Assembly (NCBI RefSeq): GCF_002975175.1
Contig: NZ_PCNZ01000010.1
Coordinates: 1 to 64,000 of the forward strand
Reading direction: 5' to 3'
DNA length: 64,000 nucleotides
Origin: Bacillus sp. MYb209
GTDB taxonomy: Bacteria; Bacillota; Bacilli; Bacillales; Bacillaceae_G
In this document: in pieces, positions 1-10,426 of the stretch
Layout: each line of letters begins with the position of its first letter
Numbering within the stretch: position 1 is the stretch's first letter
Translations under genes and position numbers: made by a program
The notes under the pieces: generated by a model
What the model was told of the DNA's origin: nothing
Databases searched by the model: none
What the model saw: only the letters and a program-made list of their open reading frames with translations

Positions 1-22
1 TAATAGATCGAGGACTTAACCA
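1..22 (+). rRNA. 23S ribosomal RNA, 3' end only
   Basis: The first bases of the window (through GAGGACTTAACC) match the conserved 3' terminus of Bacillus 23S rRNA. They sit about 50 nt before a 5S gene on the same strand, the normal 23S-5S spacing of a Bacillus rrn operon. Nearly all of the gene lies outside the window, so the call rests on this short terminal match and the context. Confidence 0.75.
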
Positions 23-73
23 TATAATATGAAGCAAATGTTATCTAGTTTTGAAGGAATATACCTTCAATAG

Positions 74-189
74 TTTGGTGATGATGGCAGAGAGGTCACA
101 CCCGTTCCCATACCGAACACGGAAGTTAAGCTCTCTAGCGCCGATGGTAGTTGGGACCTTGTCCCTGTGAGAGTAGGACGTCGCCAAGC
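74..189 (+). rRNA. rrf: 5S ribosomal RNA
   Basis: A 116-nt sequence with the characteristic 5S blocks: a TTTGGTGATG start pairing with the CGTCGCCAAGC end to form helix I, the internal CACACCCGTTCCCATACCG block, and the GAGAGTAGGACG block near the 3' end. It is the last gene of an rrn operon. No tRNA gene lies between it and the terminator, so this rrn operon ends with 5S. Confidence 0.97.
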
Positions 190-191
190 AA

Positions 192-222
192 AAACCTAAG
201 TCGTTTCGACTTAGGTTTTTTT
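192..222 (+). terminator. rRNA operon terminator
   Basis: An 11-bp stem, AAACCTAAGTC with GACTTAGGTTT around a GTTTC loop, runs into a T tract two bases after the 5S gene. This is a strong intrinsic terminator closing the rrn operon. Confidence 0.93.
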
Positions 223-232
223 GTGTTTATTT

Positions 233-514
233 TTATTTACCGAAGGTTAAAATCCATAAATTTAATAATCCTAAAGAAGAAAAAAGAATAAAATAGAGGC
301 TATTTAAAATAATGGCAATGATTTTTTGTGCTCCTGATTTTCCAAATGCTCCTAAAATAATCCCTAAGATAGGAAACATTATTTCTATCATAAGTATATA
401 TTTTAAATAATGAGAGTAGAAAAAATGGGATGATATAAATAAGTATTCAATAATTACAGCAATTACTGCGACAGAGAAAAATAAATATGATAATAGCATA
501 GTTATTTTTTTCAC
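233..514 (-). CDS. Small membrane protein of unknown function
   Basis: A 93-residue hydrophobic protein. I chose the GTG at 514 because a clear AAGGAGG ribosome-binding site lies about 6 nt upstream; the longer reading frame to 574 would start upstream of that site and lacks one. Three segments look membrane-spanning: about residues 6-27 (LLSYLFFSVAVIAVIIEYLF), 35-57, and 66-90. Short basic stretches (VKK at the start, GKSGAQK before the third segment) separate them. No family is recognised. It converges on the 5S operon and faces away from purE, so it is probably a single-gene unit. Confidence 0.6.
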   Translation of the reverse strand: MKKITMLLSYLFFSVAVIAVIIEYLFISSHFFYSHYLKYILMIEIMFPILGIILGAFGKSGAQKIIAIILNSLYFILFSSLGLLNLWILTFGK

Positions 515-705
515 GGTTATCCTCCTTATAAATAAAATCACCACCATATAAATTATATTGATTTGTAGACACAACAGTGTATATATTGAATTAAAGCATA
601 CTGAGGTAGTATATGAACAGTTATGTATAAAATAGATCTCTAGAAATATATATTCTAATTCCCTTTCCTTCTTGCATATAGTTGCAATTCTTCTTTTGAA
701 TATAA

Positions 706-750
706 CTAAAACACGAACGTTAGCAACAACTACTAAAAAAACATTCGATT
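706..750 (+). promoter_or_regulatory. Candidate PurR operator (paired PurBox)
   Basis: Two inverted CGAAC-like cores lie just upstream of the pur promoter: ACACGAACGTT at 711-721, and ACATTCG at 741-747, which reads CGAATGT on the other strand. Bacillus PurR binds two inverted PurBoxes (consensus with CCGAACA) about this far apart upstream of pur promoters. The second box is degenerate, so the call is tentative. Confidence 0.45.
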
Positions 751-755
751 ATTTA

Positions 756-785
756 TTGACATTGTTTATGAAATATTGTTAATAT
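756..785 (+). promoter_or_regulatory. SigA promoter of the pur operon
   Basis: A perfect -35 TTGACA at 756-761 is followed by a 17-nt spacer and TTAATA/TAATAT at 779-785. Transcription would start about 20 nt before the riboswitch aptamer, as expected. Confidence 0.7.
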
Positions 786-810
786 AGCCATAGAAACAAT
801 AATATATAAG

Positions 811-886
811 ACCTCATATAATCGCGGGGATATGGCCTGCAAGTCTCTACCTAACGACCGTTATTCGTTGGACTATGGGGGAAAGT
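811..886 (+). ncRNA. Purine riboswitch aptamer, guanine type
   Basis: The aptamer has the purine-riboswitch core: P1 strands CCTCA (813-817) and TGGGG, the J1/2 element ATATAATCG, a P2 hairpin, TCTCTACC in J2/3, a P3 hairpin pairing CTAACG with CGTTGG, and J3/1 ACTATG. The base at the specificity position in GGACTATG is C, which pairs with guanine or hypoxanthine; adenine riboswitches have T there. It precedes a terminator and purE, so guanine binding should stop transcription of the operon. Confidence 0.95.
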
Positions 887-921
887 CACTCGGTATTTTT
901 CTATTCACAAGGGATACGTAT

Positions 922-981
922 GCCTGAGTAGAGCGCTTTCTCTCATAGTAAAAGAGAAACTGTTCTATTTCAGGCTTTTTT
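922..981 (+). terminator. Riboswitch-controlled terminator before purE
   Basis: A long stem from GCCTGA (922-927) to TCAGGC (970-975), containing the inner arms CTTTCTCT and AGAGAAA, runs into TTTTTTTATT. It lies between the guanine aptamer and purE and is the expected expression platform. Confidence 0.9.
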
Positions 982-1005
982 TATTTGAATCGGGGGGATT
1001 CTAAT

Positions 1006-1491
1006 ATGAAATCACTAGTTGGAGTCATAATGGGAAGCACGTCAGACTGGGAAACAATGAAATATGCTTGTGACATTTTAGATGAATTAAATATACCGTA
1101 TGAGAAAAAAGTTGTATCCGCTCATCGGACTCCGGATTATATGTTTGAATATGCAGAAACAGCTCGTGAACGTGGATTAAAAGTTATTATTGCTGGAGCT
1201 GGTGGAGCAGCACATTTACCAGGAATGGTTGCAGCGAAGACAAATCTTCCTGTAATCGGTGTCCCTGTTCAATCAAAAGCGTTAAACGGCCTAGATTCGT
1301 TATTATCAATTGTCCAAATGCCAGGAGGGGTTCCAGTTGCAACAGTTGCAATTGGTAAGGCTGGTTCAACAAATGCTGGACTACTGGCAGCACAAATACT
1401 TGGATTATTTCATGATGATATACATGATGTATTAGAGTTGAGACGAGAAGCTATTGAGAAAACTGTGCGTGAAGGTAGTGAACTAGTATGA
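1006..1491 (+). CDS. purE: N5-carboxyaminoimidazole ribonucleotide mutase
   Basis: Class I PurE, 161 residues. It moves the carboxyl group of N5-CAIR to give CAIR in de novo purine synthesis. The start ATG at 1006 has a GGGGGG ribosome-binding site. The N-terminus has the substrate loop [10 protein letters not shown], followed by VVSAHRTPD and [11 protein letters not shown], all typical of class I PurE. The reading frame extends seven codons upstream to a TTG, but that start has no ribosome-binding site. It is the first gene after the guanine riboswitch and overlaps purK by 4 nt, so the two steps of CAIR formation are translationally coupled. Confidence 0.97.
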   Translation: MKSLVGVIMGSTSDWETMKYACDILDELNIPYEKKVVSAHRTPDYMFEYAETARERGLKVIIAGAGGAAHLPGMVAAKTNLPVIGVPVQSKALNGLDSLLSIVQMPGGVPVATVAIGKAGSTNAGLLAAQILGLFHDDIHDVLELRREAIEKTVREGSELV

Positions 1492-2639
1492 CGAGAATCA
1501 TTTTACCTGGAAAGACAATTGGAATTATTGGCGGTGGCCAGCTTGGAAGAATGATGGCGCTGGCAGCTAAGGAAATGGGTTATAAAATAGCTGTTTTAGA
1601 TCCTACTAAACATTCACCATGTGCACAAGTTGCCGATGTTGAAGTTGTTGCATCTTATGATGATTTGAAAGCGATTCAGCATTTAGCAGAGATAAGCGAT
1701 GTTGTCACATATGAATTTGAGAATATTGATTATAGATGTTTACAATGGCTTGAGAAACATGCGTATTTACCACAAGGTAGTCAATTATTAAACAAAACGC
1801 AAAATCGTTTTACAGAAAAAAATGCGATTGTAAAGGCTGGTTTACCAGTCGCATCTTATAGACTAGTTCAGAATCAAGATGAACTTTCAGAAGCAATTGC
1901 TGAGCTGTCCTTCCCTTCGGTGCTAAAAACAACGACAGGTGGATATGACGGTAAAGGGCAAGTTGTTTTAAGATGTGAAGCTGATGTTGAGAGGGCAAGG
2001 GAGCTTGTTAGTAAAGCTGAATGTATTCTAGAAAAATGGGTGCCATTTGAAAAGGAAATATCAGTTATTGTAACTCGCAGTGTAAGTGGTGAAACGAAAG
2101 TATTCCCAGTCGCAGAAAATATTCATGTGAATAACATTTTGCACGAATCTATCGTTCCAGCTCGTATTACAGAAGAGCTTTCGCGAAAAGGGATTGAATA
2201 TGCAAAAGTACTTGCGGATGAATTAAAGCTTGTGGGAACACTAGCGGTAGAGATGTTTGCTACAGCTGATGGTGAGATTTACATTAATGAATTAGCACCA
2301 AGACCGCACAACTCAGGGCATTATACACTTGATGCATGTGAAACGAGTCAGTTTGGTCAACATATTCGAGCAATCTGTAATTTACCTCTTGGAGAAACAA
2401 ATTTGTTAAAACCAGTTGTCATGGTGAACATTTTAGGCGAACATATAGAAGGGGTCCTAGGACAAGTGAATAGACTAACCGGGTGCTATTTACACTTGTA
2501 TGGAAAAGAAGAAGCAAAAGCACAGCGAAAAATGGGGCATGTTAATATTTTAAATGATAATATTGAAGTCGCTCTAGAAAAAGCGAAGAGTTTGCATATT
2601 TGGGACCATCAAGAACAACTGTTGGAGGGAAAAAGATGA
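1488..2639 (+). CDS. purK: N5-carboxyaminoimidazole ribonucleotide synthase, ATPase subunit
   Basis: ATP-grasp enzyme of 383 residues that makes N5-CAIR from AIR, ATP and bicarbonate, the substrate of the neighbouring PurE. Visible features are the N-terminal [11 protein letters not shown] nucleotide fold, the ATP-grasp lid region with [11 protein letters not shown], and the metal-binding end [20 protein letters not shown] followed by NSGHYT. The length is normal for the family. Its start overlaps the purE stop and its stop overlaps the purB start, so all three genes should be translated together. Confidence 0.97.
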   Translation: MTRIILPGKTIGIIGGGQLGRMMALAAKEMGYKIAVLDPTKHSPCAQVADVEVVASYDDLKAIQHLAEISDVVTYEFENIDYRCLQWLEKHAYLPQGSQLLNKTQNRFTEKNAIVKAGLPVASYRLVQNQDELSEAIAELSFPSVLKTTTGGYDGKGQVVLRCEADVERARELVSKAECILEKWVPFEKEISVIVTRSVSGETKVFPVAENIHVNNILHESIVPARITEELSRKGIEYAKVLADELKLVGTLAVEMFATADGEIYINELAPRPHNSGHYTLDACETSQFGQHIRAICNLPLGETNLLKPVVMVNILGEHIEGVLGQVNRLTGCYLHLYGKEEAKAQRKMGHVNILNDNIEVALEKAKSLHIWDHQEQLLEGKR

Positions 2640-3943
2640 TTAATCGTTATACACGCCCTGAAATGGGTGCGATTTGGACGGAAGAGAACAAATTTAAAGC
2701 GTGGTTAGAAGTTGAGATTTTAGCGTGTGAAGCATGGGCGGAGCTTGGCGATATTCCAAAAGAAGATGTGAAAAAAATTCGTGAACATGCATCATTTGAT
2801 ATTGATCGTATTTATGAAATTGAAAAAGAAACACGTCATGACGTAGTTGCTTTCACTCGTGCTGTATCAGAAACACCAACATTAGGTGAAGAACGTAAAT
2901 GGGTTCATTACGGTTTAACATCTACAGACGTAGTAGATACAGCTTTATCTTACATCTTAAAACAAGCAAATGAAATCTTGTTAAAAGACTTAGAAAACTT
3001 TGTTAGCATTTTAGCTAATAAAGCGAAAGAGCATAAGTACACGATTATGATGGGAAGAACACACGGTGTACATGCAGAGCCAACAACATTTGGTTTAAAA
3101 CTTGGTCTTTGGTATGAAGAAATGAAACGTAACGTAGAGCGTTTCAAACAAGCTGCTGATACAGTTCGCGTTGGTAAATTATCTGGTGCGGTTGGTACAT
3201 ATGCAAATATTGATCCATTCGTAGAAAAGTATGTTTGTGAAAACTTAGGATTAGAAGCAGCGCCAATTTCAACACAAACATTGCAACGTGATCGTCATGC
3301 ACATTACATGTCAACACTTGCACTAATCGCAACATCTGTTGAAAAGATGGCAGTTGAGATTCGTGGTTTACAAAAGAGTGAAACACGTGAAGTTGAAGAG
3401 GCTTTCGCAAAAGGTCAAAAAGGTTCTTCTGCAATGCCGCATAAACGTAATCCAATTGGATCTGAAAATATGACTGGTTTAGCTCGTGTTATCCGCGGTT
3501 ATATGATGACAGCTTACGAGAATGTTCCGTTATGGCATGAGCGTGATATCTCTCACTCTTCTGCAGAACGCGTAATTTTACCAGATGCTACAATCGCGTT
3601 AAATTACATGTTAAATCGCTTTGGTAATATCGTTAAAAACTTAACTGTATTCCCAGAGAATATGAAACGCAATATGACAAGAACATACGGCTTAATTTAC
3701 TCTCAGCGCGTAATGCTTACACTAATCGACAAAGGCATGGTACGTGAAGAAGCTTATGATATCATACAGCCTAAAGCGATGGAAGCTTGGGAAACACAAG
3801 TACAATTTAAAGAGCTTATAGAAGCTGACGAGCGCATTACAAGTAAGTTAACGCAAGAAGAAATTAACGAATGCTTCAATTATGAACATCATATGCAACA
3901 CGTTGATACAATCTTTGAACGCCTTGGATTAAACGAAGCGTAA
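2636..3943 (+). CDS. purB: Adenylosuccinate lyase
   Basis: A 435-residue member of the fumarase/aspartase superfamily. It cleaves SAICAR to AICAR plus fumarate and adenylosuccinate to AMP plus fumarate. The signature loop [11 protein letters not shown], with the catalytic serine, is present, along with TSTDVVDTA and the [10 protein letters not shown] block with the catalytic histidine. The ATG at 2636 is used because it follows GGAGGG and gives the usual N-terminus [10 protein letters not shown]; it overlaps the purK stop by 4 nt. A short hairpin follows before purC. Confidence 0.97.
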   Translation: MINRYTRPEMGAIWTEENKFKAWLEVEILACEAWAELGDIPKEDVKKIREHASFDIDRIYEIEKETRHDVVAFTRAVSETPTLGEERKWVHYGLTSTDVVDTALSYILKQANEILLKDLENFVSILANKAKEHKYTIMMGRTHGVHAEPTTFGLKLGLWYEEMKRNVERFKQAADTVRVGKLSGAVGTYANIDPFVEKYVCENLGLEAAPISTQTLQRDRHAHYMSTLALIATSVEKMAVEIRGLQKSETREVEEAFAKGQKGSSAMPHKRNPIGSENMTGLARVIRGYMMTAYENVPLWHERDISHSSAERVILPDATIALNYMLNRFGNIVKNLTVFPENMKRNMTRTYGLIYSQRVMLTLIDKGMVREEAYDIIQPKAMEAWETQVQFKELIEADERITSKLTQEEINECFNYEHHMQHVDTIFERLGLNEA

Positions 3944-3953
3944 AATTTCATAT

Positions 3954-3979
3954 GGCACAGAATAGAGTCATTCTGTGCC
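3954..3979 (+). other. Intercistronic hairpin between purB and purC
   Basis: A perfect 10-bp stem, GGCACAGAAT with ATTCTGTGCC, has a 6-nt loop but only a weak T run afterwards (ATTCTTTA). It is more likely a processing or partial-termination element than a full terminator, because the operon continues. Confidence 0.6.
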
Positions 3980-4031
3980 ATTCTTTATAAAAATATTATT
4001 CACATTTTTCAAACTACAGGGGGCTTGCGAA

Positions 4032-4751
4032 ATGCAAAAGCTAGAATTGCTGTATGAAGGTAAGGCAAAAAGAATTTATCGTACAGAAGCAGCAGATATG
4101 GTTTGGGTAGAGTACAAAGATAGTGCGACTGCTTTCAATGGGGAGAAAAAAGCGACAATTACAGGAAAAGGTCGTTTGAACAATGAGATTACAACTTTAT
4201 TGTTCAGAAAGTTACAAGAAGTTGGAATTAAAACACACTTTGTGGAGAAGTTATCTGATACAGAACAACTTGTCAAAAAGGTGAGTATTATTCCATTAGA
4301 AGTTGTCACAAGAAACGTAATTGCAGGTAGTCTTTCAAAAAGGCTAGGAATGGAAGAAGGAACTGCTCTTACAACACCAATCGTAGAATTTTACTACAAA
4401 GATGATGATTTAGGAGATCCGCTTGTAACGGAAGATCATATTCGTTTGTTAAATGTTGCAACACCAGAGCAAGTAAGCGTATTACGAGATGCAGCTCTAC
4501 AAATCAATCAAGTGTTGATTGAGCATTTCGCAAGCTGTCGTGTAAGATTAGTAGATTTCAAATTAGAGTTTGGCGTAACAGAAGAAGGGGAAATCATATT
4601 AGCAGATGAAATTTCACCAGATACTTGCCGTTTATGGGATGAAACGAGCAATGAAAAATTTGATAAAGATGTATTCCGTCGTGATCTTGGGAATTTAACA
4701 GAAGCATATGAAGAAATTTTAAAACGTTTAGGGGGAGCTTCACATGTATAA
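4032..4751 (+). CDS. purC: Phosphoribosylaminoimidazole-succinocarboxamide synthase
   Basis: SAICAR synthetase, 239 residues. It joins CAIR and aspartate using ATP. The N-terminus LYEGKAKRIY is the family signature, and VTRNVIAGSLSKR, LVDFKLEFG and LADEISPDTCRLWD are the usual ATP and substrate blocks. I start at ATG 4032, which follows GGGGG; the frame is open 19 codons further upstream but has no ribosome-binding site there. The stop overlaps the purS start by 8 nt. Confidence 0.97.
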   Translation: MQKLELLYEGKAKRIYRTEAADMVWVEYKDSATAFNGEKKATITGKGRLNNEITTLLFRKLQEVGIKTHFVEKLSDTEQLVKKVSIIPLEVVTRNVIAGSLSKRLGMEEGTALTTPIVEFYYKDDDLGDPLVTEDHIRLLNVATPEQVSVLRDAALQINQVLIEHFASCRVRLVDFKLEFGVTEEGEIILADEISPDTCRLWDETSNEKFDKDVFRRDLGNLTEAYEEILKRLGGASHV

Positions 4752-4998
4752 AGTTAAGGTATATATAACGTTAAGAGAAAGTGTATTAGATCCACAAGGA
4801 ACTGCGGTAAAGGGAGCACTTCATAGTCTTTCATTTACAGAAGTACAAGACGTTCGAATCGGAAAGTATATGGAATTAACAATTGATAAATCAGTATCTG
4901 ATCTGGATAGCAAGGTAAAAGAAATGTGCGAAAAACTATTAGCAAACGTTGTAATGGAAGACTACCGTTATGAAGTTGAGGAGGTTGTCGCACAGTGA
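4744..4998 (+). CDS. purS: Phosphoribosylformylglycinamidine synthase, PurS subunit
   Basis: An 84-residue PurS protein, the small bridging subunit of the three-part FGAM synthase complex found in Bacillus and archaea. It helps channel ammonia from PurQ to PurL. The fold signature [18 protein letters not shown] and the pattern [21 protein letters not shown] are visible. It overlaps purC and purQ on either side, and the order purSQL places the three subunits together. Confidence 0.96.
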   Translation: MYKVKVYITLRESVLDPQGTAVKGALHSLSFTEVQDVRIGKYMELTIDKSVSDLDSKVKEMCEKLLANVVMEDYRYEVEEVVAQ

Positions 4999-5678
4999 AA
5001 TTTGCCGTAATAGTATTTCCAGGTTCGAACTGTGATGTTGATATGTTTCATGCAATTAAAGATGAGCTTGGCGAAGAAGTAGATTACGTTTGGCATGATA
5101 CAGAGAACTTAGATGAGTATGATGCGATTCTATTACCAGGTGGATTCTCTTACGGTGACTACTTACGCTGTGGTGCTATTTCTCGCTTTGCTAATGCAAT
5201 GAAAGCAGTGCAAAAAGCTGCTGAGCAAGGAAAGCCGATTTTAGGTGTATGTAATGGATTCCAGATTCTTGTTGAATCGGGATTACTACCAGGAGCATTA
5301 ATGAGAAACGAAAACTTAAAGTTTATGTGCCGTACTGTTCAGTTACGTGTTGAAAATAATGAAACGATGTTTACATCACAATATGAAAAAGATGAAGTAA
5401 TTAACATTCCAATTGCACATGGCGAAGGAAATTACTATTGTGATGAAGCGACCCTTAAACAATTAGAAGAGAATAATCAAATCGCATTCCGTTACGTAGA
5501 AAATCCGAATGGAAGCGTTTCAGATATTGCAGGTATTGTAAATGAAAAAGGGAATGTCCTTGGTATGATGCCACACCCAGAGCGTGCTGTAGATGAATTA
5601 CTTGGCGGTGCTGAAGGGTTAAAAGTCTTTCAATCTATCTTAAAACAGTGGAGGGAAACATATGTCGTTAATGCTTGA
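4995..5678 (+). CDS. purQ: Phosphoribosylformylglycinamidine synthase, glutaminase subunit
   Basis: Class I glutamine amidotransferase, 227 residues. It releases ammonia from glutamine for PurL. The triad is visible: the nucleophile cysteine in GVCNGFQIL, and the histidine and glutamate in MMPHPERA near the C-terminus. [13 protein letters not shown] is the oxyanion region. Translation starts with GTG at 4995, inside the purS stop (GTGA), and the gene overlaps purL by 17 nt. Confidence 0.97.
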   Translation: MKFAVIVFPGSNCDVDMFHAIKDELGEEVDYVWHDTENLDEYDAILLPGGFSYGDYLRCGAISRFANAMKAVQKAAEQGKPILGVCNGFQILVESGLLPGALMRNENLKFMCRTVQLRVENNETMFTSQYEKDEVINIPIAHGEGNYYCDEATLKQLEENNQIAFRYVENPNGSVSDIAGIVNEKGNVLGMMPHPERAVDELLGGAEGLKVFQSILKQWRETYVVNA

Positions 5679-7881
5679 ACCAAATCCAACACAAATTAAA
5701 GAAGAGCGTATATATGCGGAAATGGGGCTAACAGACGAAGAGTTTGCCATGGTTGAAAAGATTTTAGGCCGTTTGCCGAATTATACAGAAACGGGACTAT
5801 TCTCTGTTATGTGGTCTGAACATTGTAGTTATAAAAATTCAAAGCCAGTTCTTCGTAAGTTTCCAACGACAGGTGAGCGCGTTCTGCAAGGACCTGGAGA
5901 AGGCGCTGGAATTGTAGACATTGGTGATAATCAAGCCGTTGTATTTAAAATGGAAAGTCATAACCATCCTTCTGCAATTGAGCCATATCAAGGGGCAGCA
6001 ACAGGTGTCGGCGGTATTATTCGCGATGTATTCTCTATGGGAGCACGTCCGGTAGCTCTATTAAACTCACTTCGCTTCGGTGAATTACAATCACCACGCG
6101 TGAAATATTTATTTGAAGAAGTAGTAGCAGGAATCGCAGGATACGGTAACTGTATCGGTATTCCTACTGTTGGTGGAGAAGTACAGTTTGATCCATGTTA
6201 TGAAGGAAATCCACTTGTAAATGCAATGTGTGTAGGCCTAATTAATCATGAAGATATTAAAAAAGGGCAAGCACATGGTGCTGGTAATACAGTAATGTAC
6301 GTAGGAGCATCAACTGGTCGTGATGGTATTCACGGTGCAACATTCGCATCTGAAGAGCTATCTGAAAGTTCAGAAGCGAAACGTCCGGCAGTTCAAGTAG
6401 GAGATCCATTTATGGAAAAACTTCTTATTGAAGCATGTTTAGAACTTATTCAGTCTGATGCACTTGTTGGAATTCAAGATATGGGAGCTGCTGGTTTAAC
6501 ATCATCTTCTGCAGAAATGGCAAGTAAAGCAGGTATGGGTATTGAAATGTACTTAGATGATGTACCACAGCGTGAAACTGGAATGACTCCATATGAAATG
6601 ATGTTATCTGAATCACAAGAGCGTATGTTAATCGTTGTGAAAAAAGGTAGAGAGCAAGAAATAGTAGATTTATTTGAAAAGTATGGTCTTGCAGCAGTTA
6701 CGATGGGGAAAGTAACGGAAGATAAAATGCTTCGCTTATTCCATAAAGATGAAATGGTAGCTGAAGTACCGGCGGATGCTCTTGCAGAAGAAGCGCCAAT
6801 TTATCATAAACCGTCAAAAGAAGCAGCATACTTTGCTGAGTTCCAGCAGATGAAAATGGAAACACCACAAGTAGAAAATTATAAAGACACGTTATTATCT
6901 CTATTACAACAACCAACGATTGCAAGTAAAGAGTGGGTATATGATCAATATGATTATCAAGTGCGCACTAGCACAATCGTTACACCAGGTTCAGATGCAG
7001 CGGTTATACGTGTACGCGGTACAGAAAAAGGATTAGCAATGACGACAGATTGTAACTCTCGCTACATTTATCTAGATCCAGAAATGGGCGGAAAAATTGC
7101 AGTAGCAGAGGCGGCACGTAATATCGTATGTTCTGGCGGGGAGCCACTTGCAATTACAGATTGCTTAAACTTTGGTAATCCAGAAAAGCCAGAGATCTTC
7201 TGGCAAATTGAGAAATCAGTAGATGGTATGAGTGAAGCTTGTCGCACATTACAAACGCCAGTTATCGGCGGAAACGTTTCAATGTATAACGAGCGTAGTG
7301 GTGAAGCTGTATATCCAACACCAACTGTTGGGATGGTTGGACTTGTACACGATTTAAAACACGTAACAACACAAGAATTTAAACAAGCTGGCGATTTAGT
7401 TTATGTAATCGGAGAAACGAAAGCTGAGTTTGGTGGAAGTGAATTACAGAAAATGATTTACGGCAAAATTTTCGGTCAATCACCAAGCATTGATCTAGAT
7501 GTAGAATTAAAACGCCAAAAACAATTACTAGCAGCAATTCAAGCTGGACTTGTTCAATCTGCACATGATGTTGCAGAAGGTGGTTTAGCAGTTGCAATTA
7601 CTGAAAGTGCAATTGGTACTAACGGTTTAGGTGCTACTGTGAAATTAGACGGGGAAGCAACAGCAGCACTATTTGCAGAATCACAATCTCGCTTTGTTAT
7701 AACTGTAAAACGTGAAAATAAAGAAGCATTTGAGAAAGCGGTTGAAGCAATTCAAGTTGGAGAAGTTACAAATACAAATGAAGTAACAATTCATAATGAA
7801 GAAAATGAAGTATTACTTACAGCAAATGTAGATGAAATGAGAAAGGCTTGGAAAGGGGCAATCCCATGCTTGCTGAAATAA
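5662..7881 (+). CDS. purL: Phosphoribosylformylglycinamidine synthase, PurL subunit
   Basis: Small-type PurL, 739 residues, which uses ATP and ammonia to turn FGAR into FGAM. Two AIR-synthase-like halves are visible: [15 protein letters not shown] and [22 protein letters not shown] in the first, and [11 protein letters not shown] with [10 protein letters not shown] in the second. It lacks the glutaminase and PurS-like domains of the large enterobacterial PurL, consistent with the separate purS and purQ upstream. It ends inside purF by 16 nt. Confidence 0.97.
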   Translation: MSLMLEPNPTQIKEERIYAEMGLTDEEFAMVEKILGRLPNYTETGLFSVMWSEHCSYKNSKPVLRKFPTTGERVLQGPGEGAGIVDIGDNQAVVFKMESHNHPSAIEPYQGAATGVGGIIRDVFSMGARPVALLNSLRFGELQSPRVKYLFEEVVAGIAGYGNCIGIPTVGGEVQFDPCYEGNPLVNAMCVGLINHEDIKKGQAHGAGNTVMYVGASTGRDGIHGATFASEELSESSEAKRPAVQVGDPFMEKLLIEACLELIQSDALVGIQDMGAAGLTSSSAEMASKAGMGIEMYLDDVPQRETGMTPYEMMLSESQERMLIVVKKGREQEIVDLFEKYGLAAVTMGKVTEDKMLRLFHKDEMVAEVPADALAEEAPIYHKPSKEAAYFAEFQQMKMETPQVENYKDTLLSLLQQPTIASKEWVYDQYDYQVRTSTIVTPGSDAAVIRVRGTEKGLAMTTDCNSRYIYLDPEMGGKIAVAEAARNIVCSGGEPLAITDCLNFGNPEKPEIFWQIEKSVDGMSEACRTLQTPVIGGNVSMYNERSGEAVYPTPTVGMVGLVHDLKHVTTQEFKQAGDLVYVIGETKAEFGGSELQKMIYGKIFGQSPSIDLDVELKRQKQLLAAIQAGLVQSAHDVAEGGLAVAITESAIGTNGLGATVKLDGEATAALFAESQSRFVITVKRENKEAFEKAVEAIQVGEVTNTNEVTIHNEENEVLLTANVDEMRKAWKGAIPCLLK

Positions 7882-9281
7882 AGGGGTTAAATGAAGAATG
7901 TGGCGTTTTTGGAATTTGGGGGCATGAAAATGCAGCACAAGTTTCGTACTACGGATTGCACAGTTTGCAGCACCGTGGACAAGAGGGCGCAGGCATTGTT
8001 GTAAATAATGGGGAAAAAATCATCGGTCACAAGGGATTAGGTTTAATATCAGAAGTGTTTTCAAGAGGTGAGCTAGAAGGATTAAACGGAAAATCAGCAA
8101 TTGGACACGTACGATATGCAACAGCTGGTGGAAGTGAAGTTGCTAACGTTCAACCATTATTATTCCGTTTTTCTGATCATAGTATGGCGCTAGCTCATAA
8201 CGGAAATTTAATTAACGCAAAGATGCTTCGTCGTGAATTAGAGGCAGAGGGAAGTATTTTTCAAACAAGTTCAGATACAGAAGTACTTTTACATCTCATT
8301 AAACGTAGTACGAAAGATTCTTTAATTGATAGTGTAAAAGAGGCCCTAAATAAAGTGAAAGGTGCGTTCGCATATCTTTTACTAACTGGAAATGAAATGA
8401 TTGTTGCGCTAGATCCGAATGGATTCCGCCCTCTGTCAATTGGAAAGATAGGGGATGCTTACGTTGTAGCATCAGAAACATGTGCTTTCGATGTAGTAGG
8501 TGCAACATACATTCGTGATGTAGAACCTGGTGAATTAATTATCATTAATGATGAAGGAATTCACGTAGATCGTTTCACAAATGATGTAGAACATGCAATT
8601 TGTAGTATGGAATACATTTACTTTGCACGTCCAGATTCTAATATCGCTGGCATTAATGTTCATGCAGCACGTAAAAACATGGGGAAACGTTTAGCGGCGG
8701 AAGCTCCTATTGAAGCTGATGTAGTTACTGGTGTGCCAGACTCTAGTATTTCAGCAGCGATTGGTTATGCGGAGGCGACAGGAATTCCGTATGAGTTAGG
8801 ATTAATTAAAAATCGTTACGTTGGACGTACGTTTATTCAACCTTCTCAAGAACTGCGTGAGCAAGGGGTTAAGATGAAGCTTTCAGCAGTAAGAGGCGTA
8901 GTTGAAGGAAAACGAGTTGTTATGATTGACGATTCTATCGTAAGAGGAACGACAAGTAAACGAATTGTTCGTATGCTTCGTGAAGCTGGAGCGACAGAAG
9001 TTCATGTAAGAATCGCTTCACCACCTCTTAAGTACCCATGTTTCTACGGAATTGATATTCAAACGAGAAAAGAATTAATCGCAGCAAATAATTCAATAGA
9101 AGAAATTCGTCAAATCATCGGAGCAGATTCTTTAACATTTTTAAGTGAAGATGGATTAATAGATGCAATTGGACGTCCATATGAAGGGAAATACGGTGGC
9201 TTATGTATGGCTTACTTCAATGGGGACTATCCAACAGCTCTTTATGATTATGAGCAAGAGCTTTTAGAAAGTATGAAATAA
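7866..9281 (+). CDS. purF: Amidophosphoribosyltransferase
   Basis: A 471-residue enzyme catalysing the committed step, PRPP plus glutamine to phosphoribosylamine. ATG 7866 gives [16 protein letters not shown], in which a short propeptide is cleaved to expose the catalytic cysteine of CGVFG; the frame extends six codons further upstream. The Ntn glutaminase part ([11 protein letters not shown]) is followed by the phosphoribosyltransferase loop [16 protein letters not shown]. The cysteines of the iron-sulfur cluster found in Bacillus PurF are plausible at CSMEY, YPCFYG and GGLCMAY. It overlaps purL by 16 nt. Confidence 0.96.
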   Translation: MLAEIKGLNEECGVFGIWGHENAAQVSYYGLHSLQHRGQEGAGIVVNNGEKIIGHKGLGLISEVFSRGELEGLNGKSAIGHVRYATAGGSEVANVQPLLFRFSDHSMALAHNGNLINAKMLRRELEAEGSIFQTSSDTEVLLHLIKRSTKDSLIDSVKEALNKVKGAFAYLLLTGNEMIVALDPNGFRPLSIGKIGDAYVVASETCAFDVVGATYIRDVEPGELIIINDEGIHVDRFTNDVEHAICSMEYIYFARPDSNIAGINVHAARKNMGKRLAAEAPIEADVVTGVPDSSISAAIGYAEATGIPYELGLIKNRYVGRTFIQPSQELREQGVKMKLSAVRGVVEGKRVVMIDDSIVRGTTSKRIVRMLREAGATEVHVRIASPPLKYPCFYGIDIQTRKELIAANNSIEEIRQIIGADSLTFLSEDGLIDAIGRPYEGKYGGLCMAYFNGDYPTALYDYEQELLESMK

Positions 9282-9293
9282 GAAAGTGAAAAA

Positions 9294-9321
9294 AGCTTCT
9301 ACTTCTTTTGATGTAGAAGCT
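9294..9321 (+). other. Intercistronic hairpin between purF and purM
   Basis: A 9-bp stem, AGCTTCTAC with GTAGAAGCT, lies in the 104-nt purF-purM gap, the longest gap between the overlapping pur genes up to this point. It is followed by AGCTTCTTTCTT, a poor T tract, so partial termination or RNA processing is more likely than complete termination. Confidence 0.55.
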
Positions 9322-9385
9322 AGCTTCTTTCTTAAAACAGCCCGCCCTGGATGGGGAGAAATTAAAAGACGAGGTGTAAAAAACG

Positions 9386-10426
9386 ATGGCGAATGCATAT
9401 AAGCAAGCAGGAGTAGATATTGAAGCTGGATATGAAGCGGTATCTCGCATGAAAAAACACGTACAAACAACAATGAGAAAAGAAGTACTAGGCGGTTTAG
9501 GCGGTTTTGGAGGTATGTTTGATCTATCAAAATTTGCATTAGAAGAACCTGTATTAGTATCTGGAACAGATGGCGTGGGAACAAAATTGATGCTCGCTTT
9601 TATGGCAGATAAACATGACACAATTGGTATTGATGCAGTAGCAATGTGCGTAAATGATATTGTTGTCCAAGGAGCAGAGCCGCTTTTCTTCCTTGATTAT
9701 ATTGCTTGTGGTAAAGCTGAACCTAGTAAAATTGAAAACATCGTCAAAGGTATATCAGAGGGCTGTCGCCAAGCTGGTTGTGCATTAATTGGTGGGGAAA
9801 CAGCTGAAATGCCAGGTATGTATTCTACGGAAGAATATGATTTAGCTGGTTTTACAGTTGGTATTGTTGATAAAAAGAAAATTGTAACAGGTGAAAAGAT
9901 TGAAGCTGGTCAAGTATTAATTGGCTTAGCATCTAGCGGTATTCATAGTAACGGTTATTCTTTAGTGCGAAAAGTGTTACTAGAAGATGGAGAATTATCT
10001 TTAGATCGTATTTATGGGCGCTTAGAACTACCTCTTGGTGAAGAATTATTAAAACCAACGAAAATTTATGTCAAACCTATTTTAGAACTATTGAAGAAAC
10101 ATGAAGTATACGGTATGGCGCATATTACAGGTGGCGGGTTCATTGAAAATATTCCACGTATGTTGCCAGAAGGAATCGGTGCGGAAATTGAACTAGGAGC
10201 TTGGGAAATTCAGCCGATTTTCAGTTTACTTCAAGAATTTGGAAAACTAGAAGAGAAAGAAATGTTCAATATTTTTAACATGGGTATTGGTATGGTAGTA
10301 GCAGTAAAGGAAGAAGAGGCAAAAGATATTGTTCGTCTTCTTGAAGAGCAAGGAGAAACAGCTCGTATTATTGGACGCACTGTACAAGGATCTGGTGTTA
10401 CTTTTAATGAGGGAACAGAACTATGA
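9386..10426 (+). CDS. purM: Phosphoribosylformylglycinamidine cyclo-ligase
   Basis: AIR synthetase, 346 residues. It closes the imidazole ring of FGAM using ATP. Typical blocks are GGFGGMFDL near the N-terminus, the substrate and Mg site [25 protein letters not shown], and [17 protein letters not shown] ribosome-binding site (GACGAGG) precedes ATG 9386. The stop overlaps the purN start by 4 nt. Confidence 0.97.
   Translation: MANAYKQAGVDIEAGYEAVSRMKKHVQTTMRKEVLGGLGGFGGMFDLSKFALEEPVLVSGTDGVGTKLMLAFMADKHDTIGIDAVAMCVNDIVVQGAEPLFFLDYIACGKAEPSKIENIVKGISEGCRQAGCALIGGETAEMPGMYSTEEYDLAGFTVGIVDKKKIVTGEKIEAGQVLIGLASSGIHSNGYSLVRKVLLEDGELSLDRIYGRLELPLGEELLKPTKIYVKPILELLKKHEVYGMAHITGGGFIENIPRMLPEGIGAEIELGAWEIQPIFSLLQEFGKLEEKEMFNIFNMGIGMVVAVKEEEAKDIVRLLEEQGETARIIGRTVQGSGVTFNEGTEL

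Noticed and set aside
2600-2635. A longer purB reading frame starting at 2600
   Set aside because: The extra N-terminal residues read from purK DNA, and ATG 2636 has a ribosome-binding site and gives the family N-terminus.
9217-9621. Minus-strand frames across purF-purM
   Set aside because: They run antisense to two well-conserved enzyme genes, with no ribosome-binding site and implausible composition.
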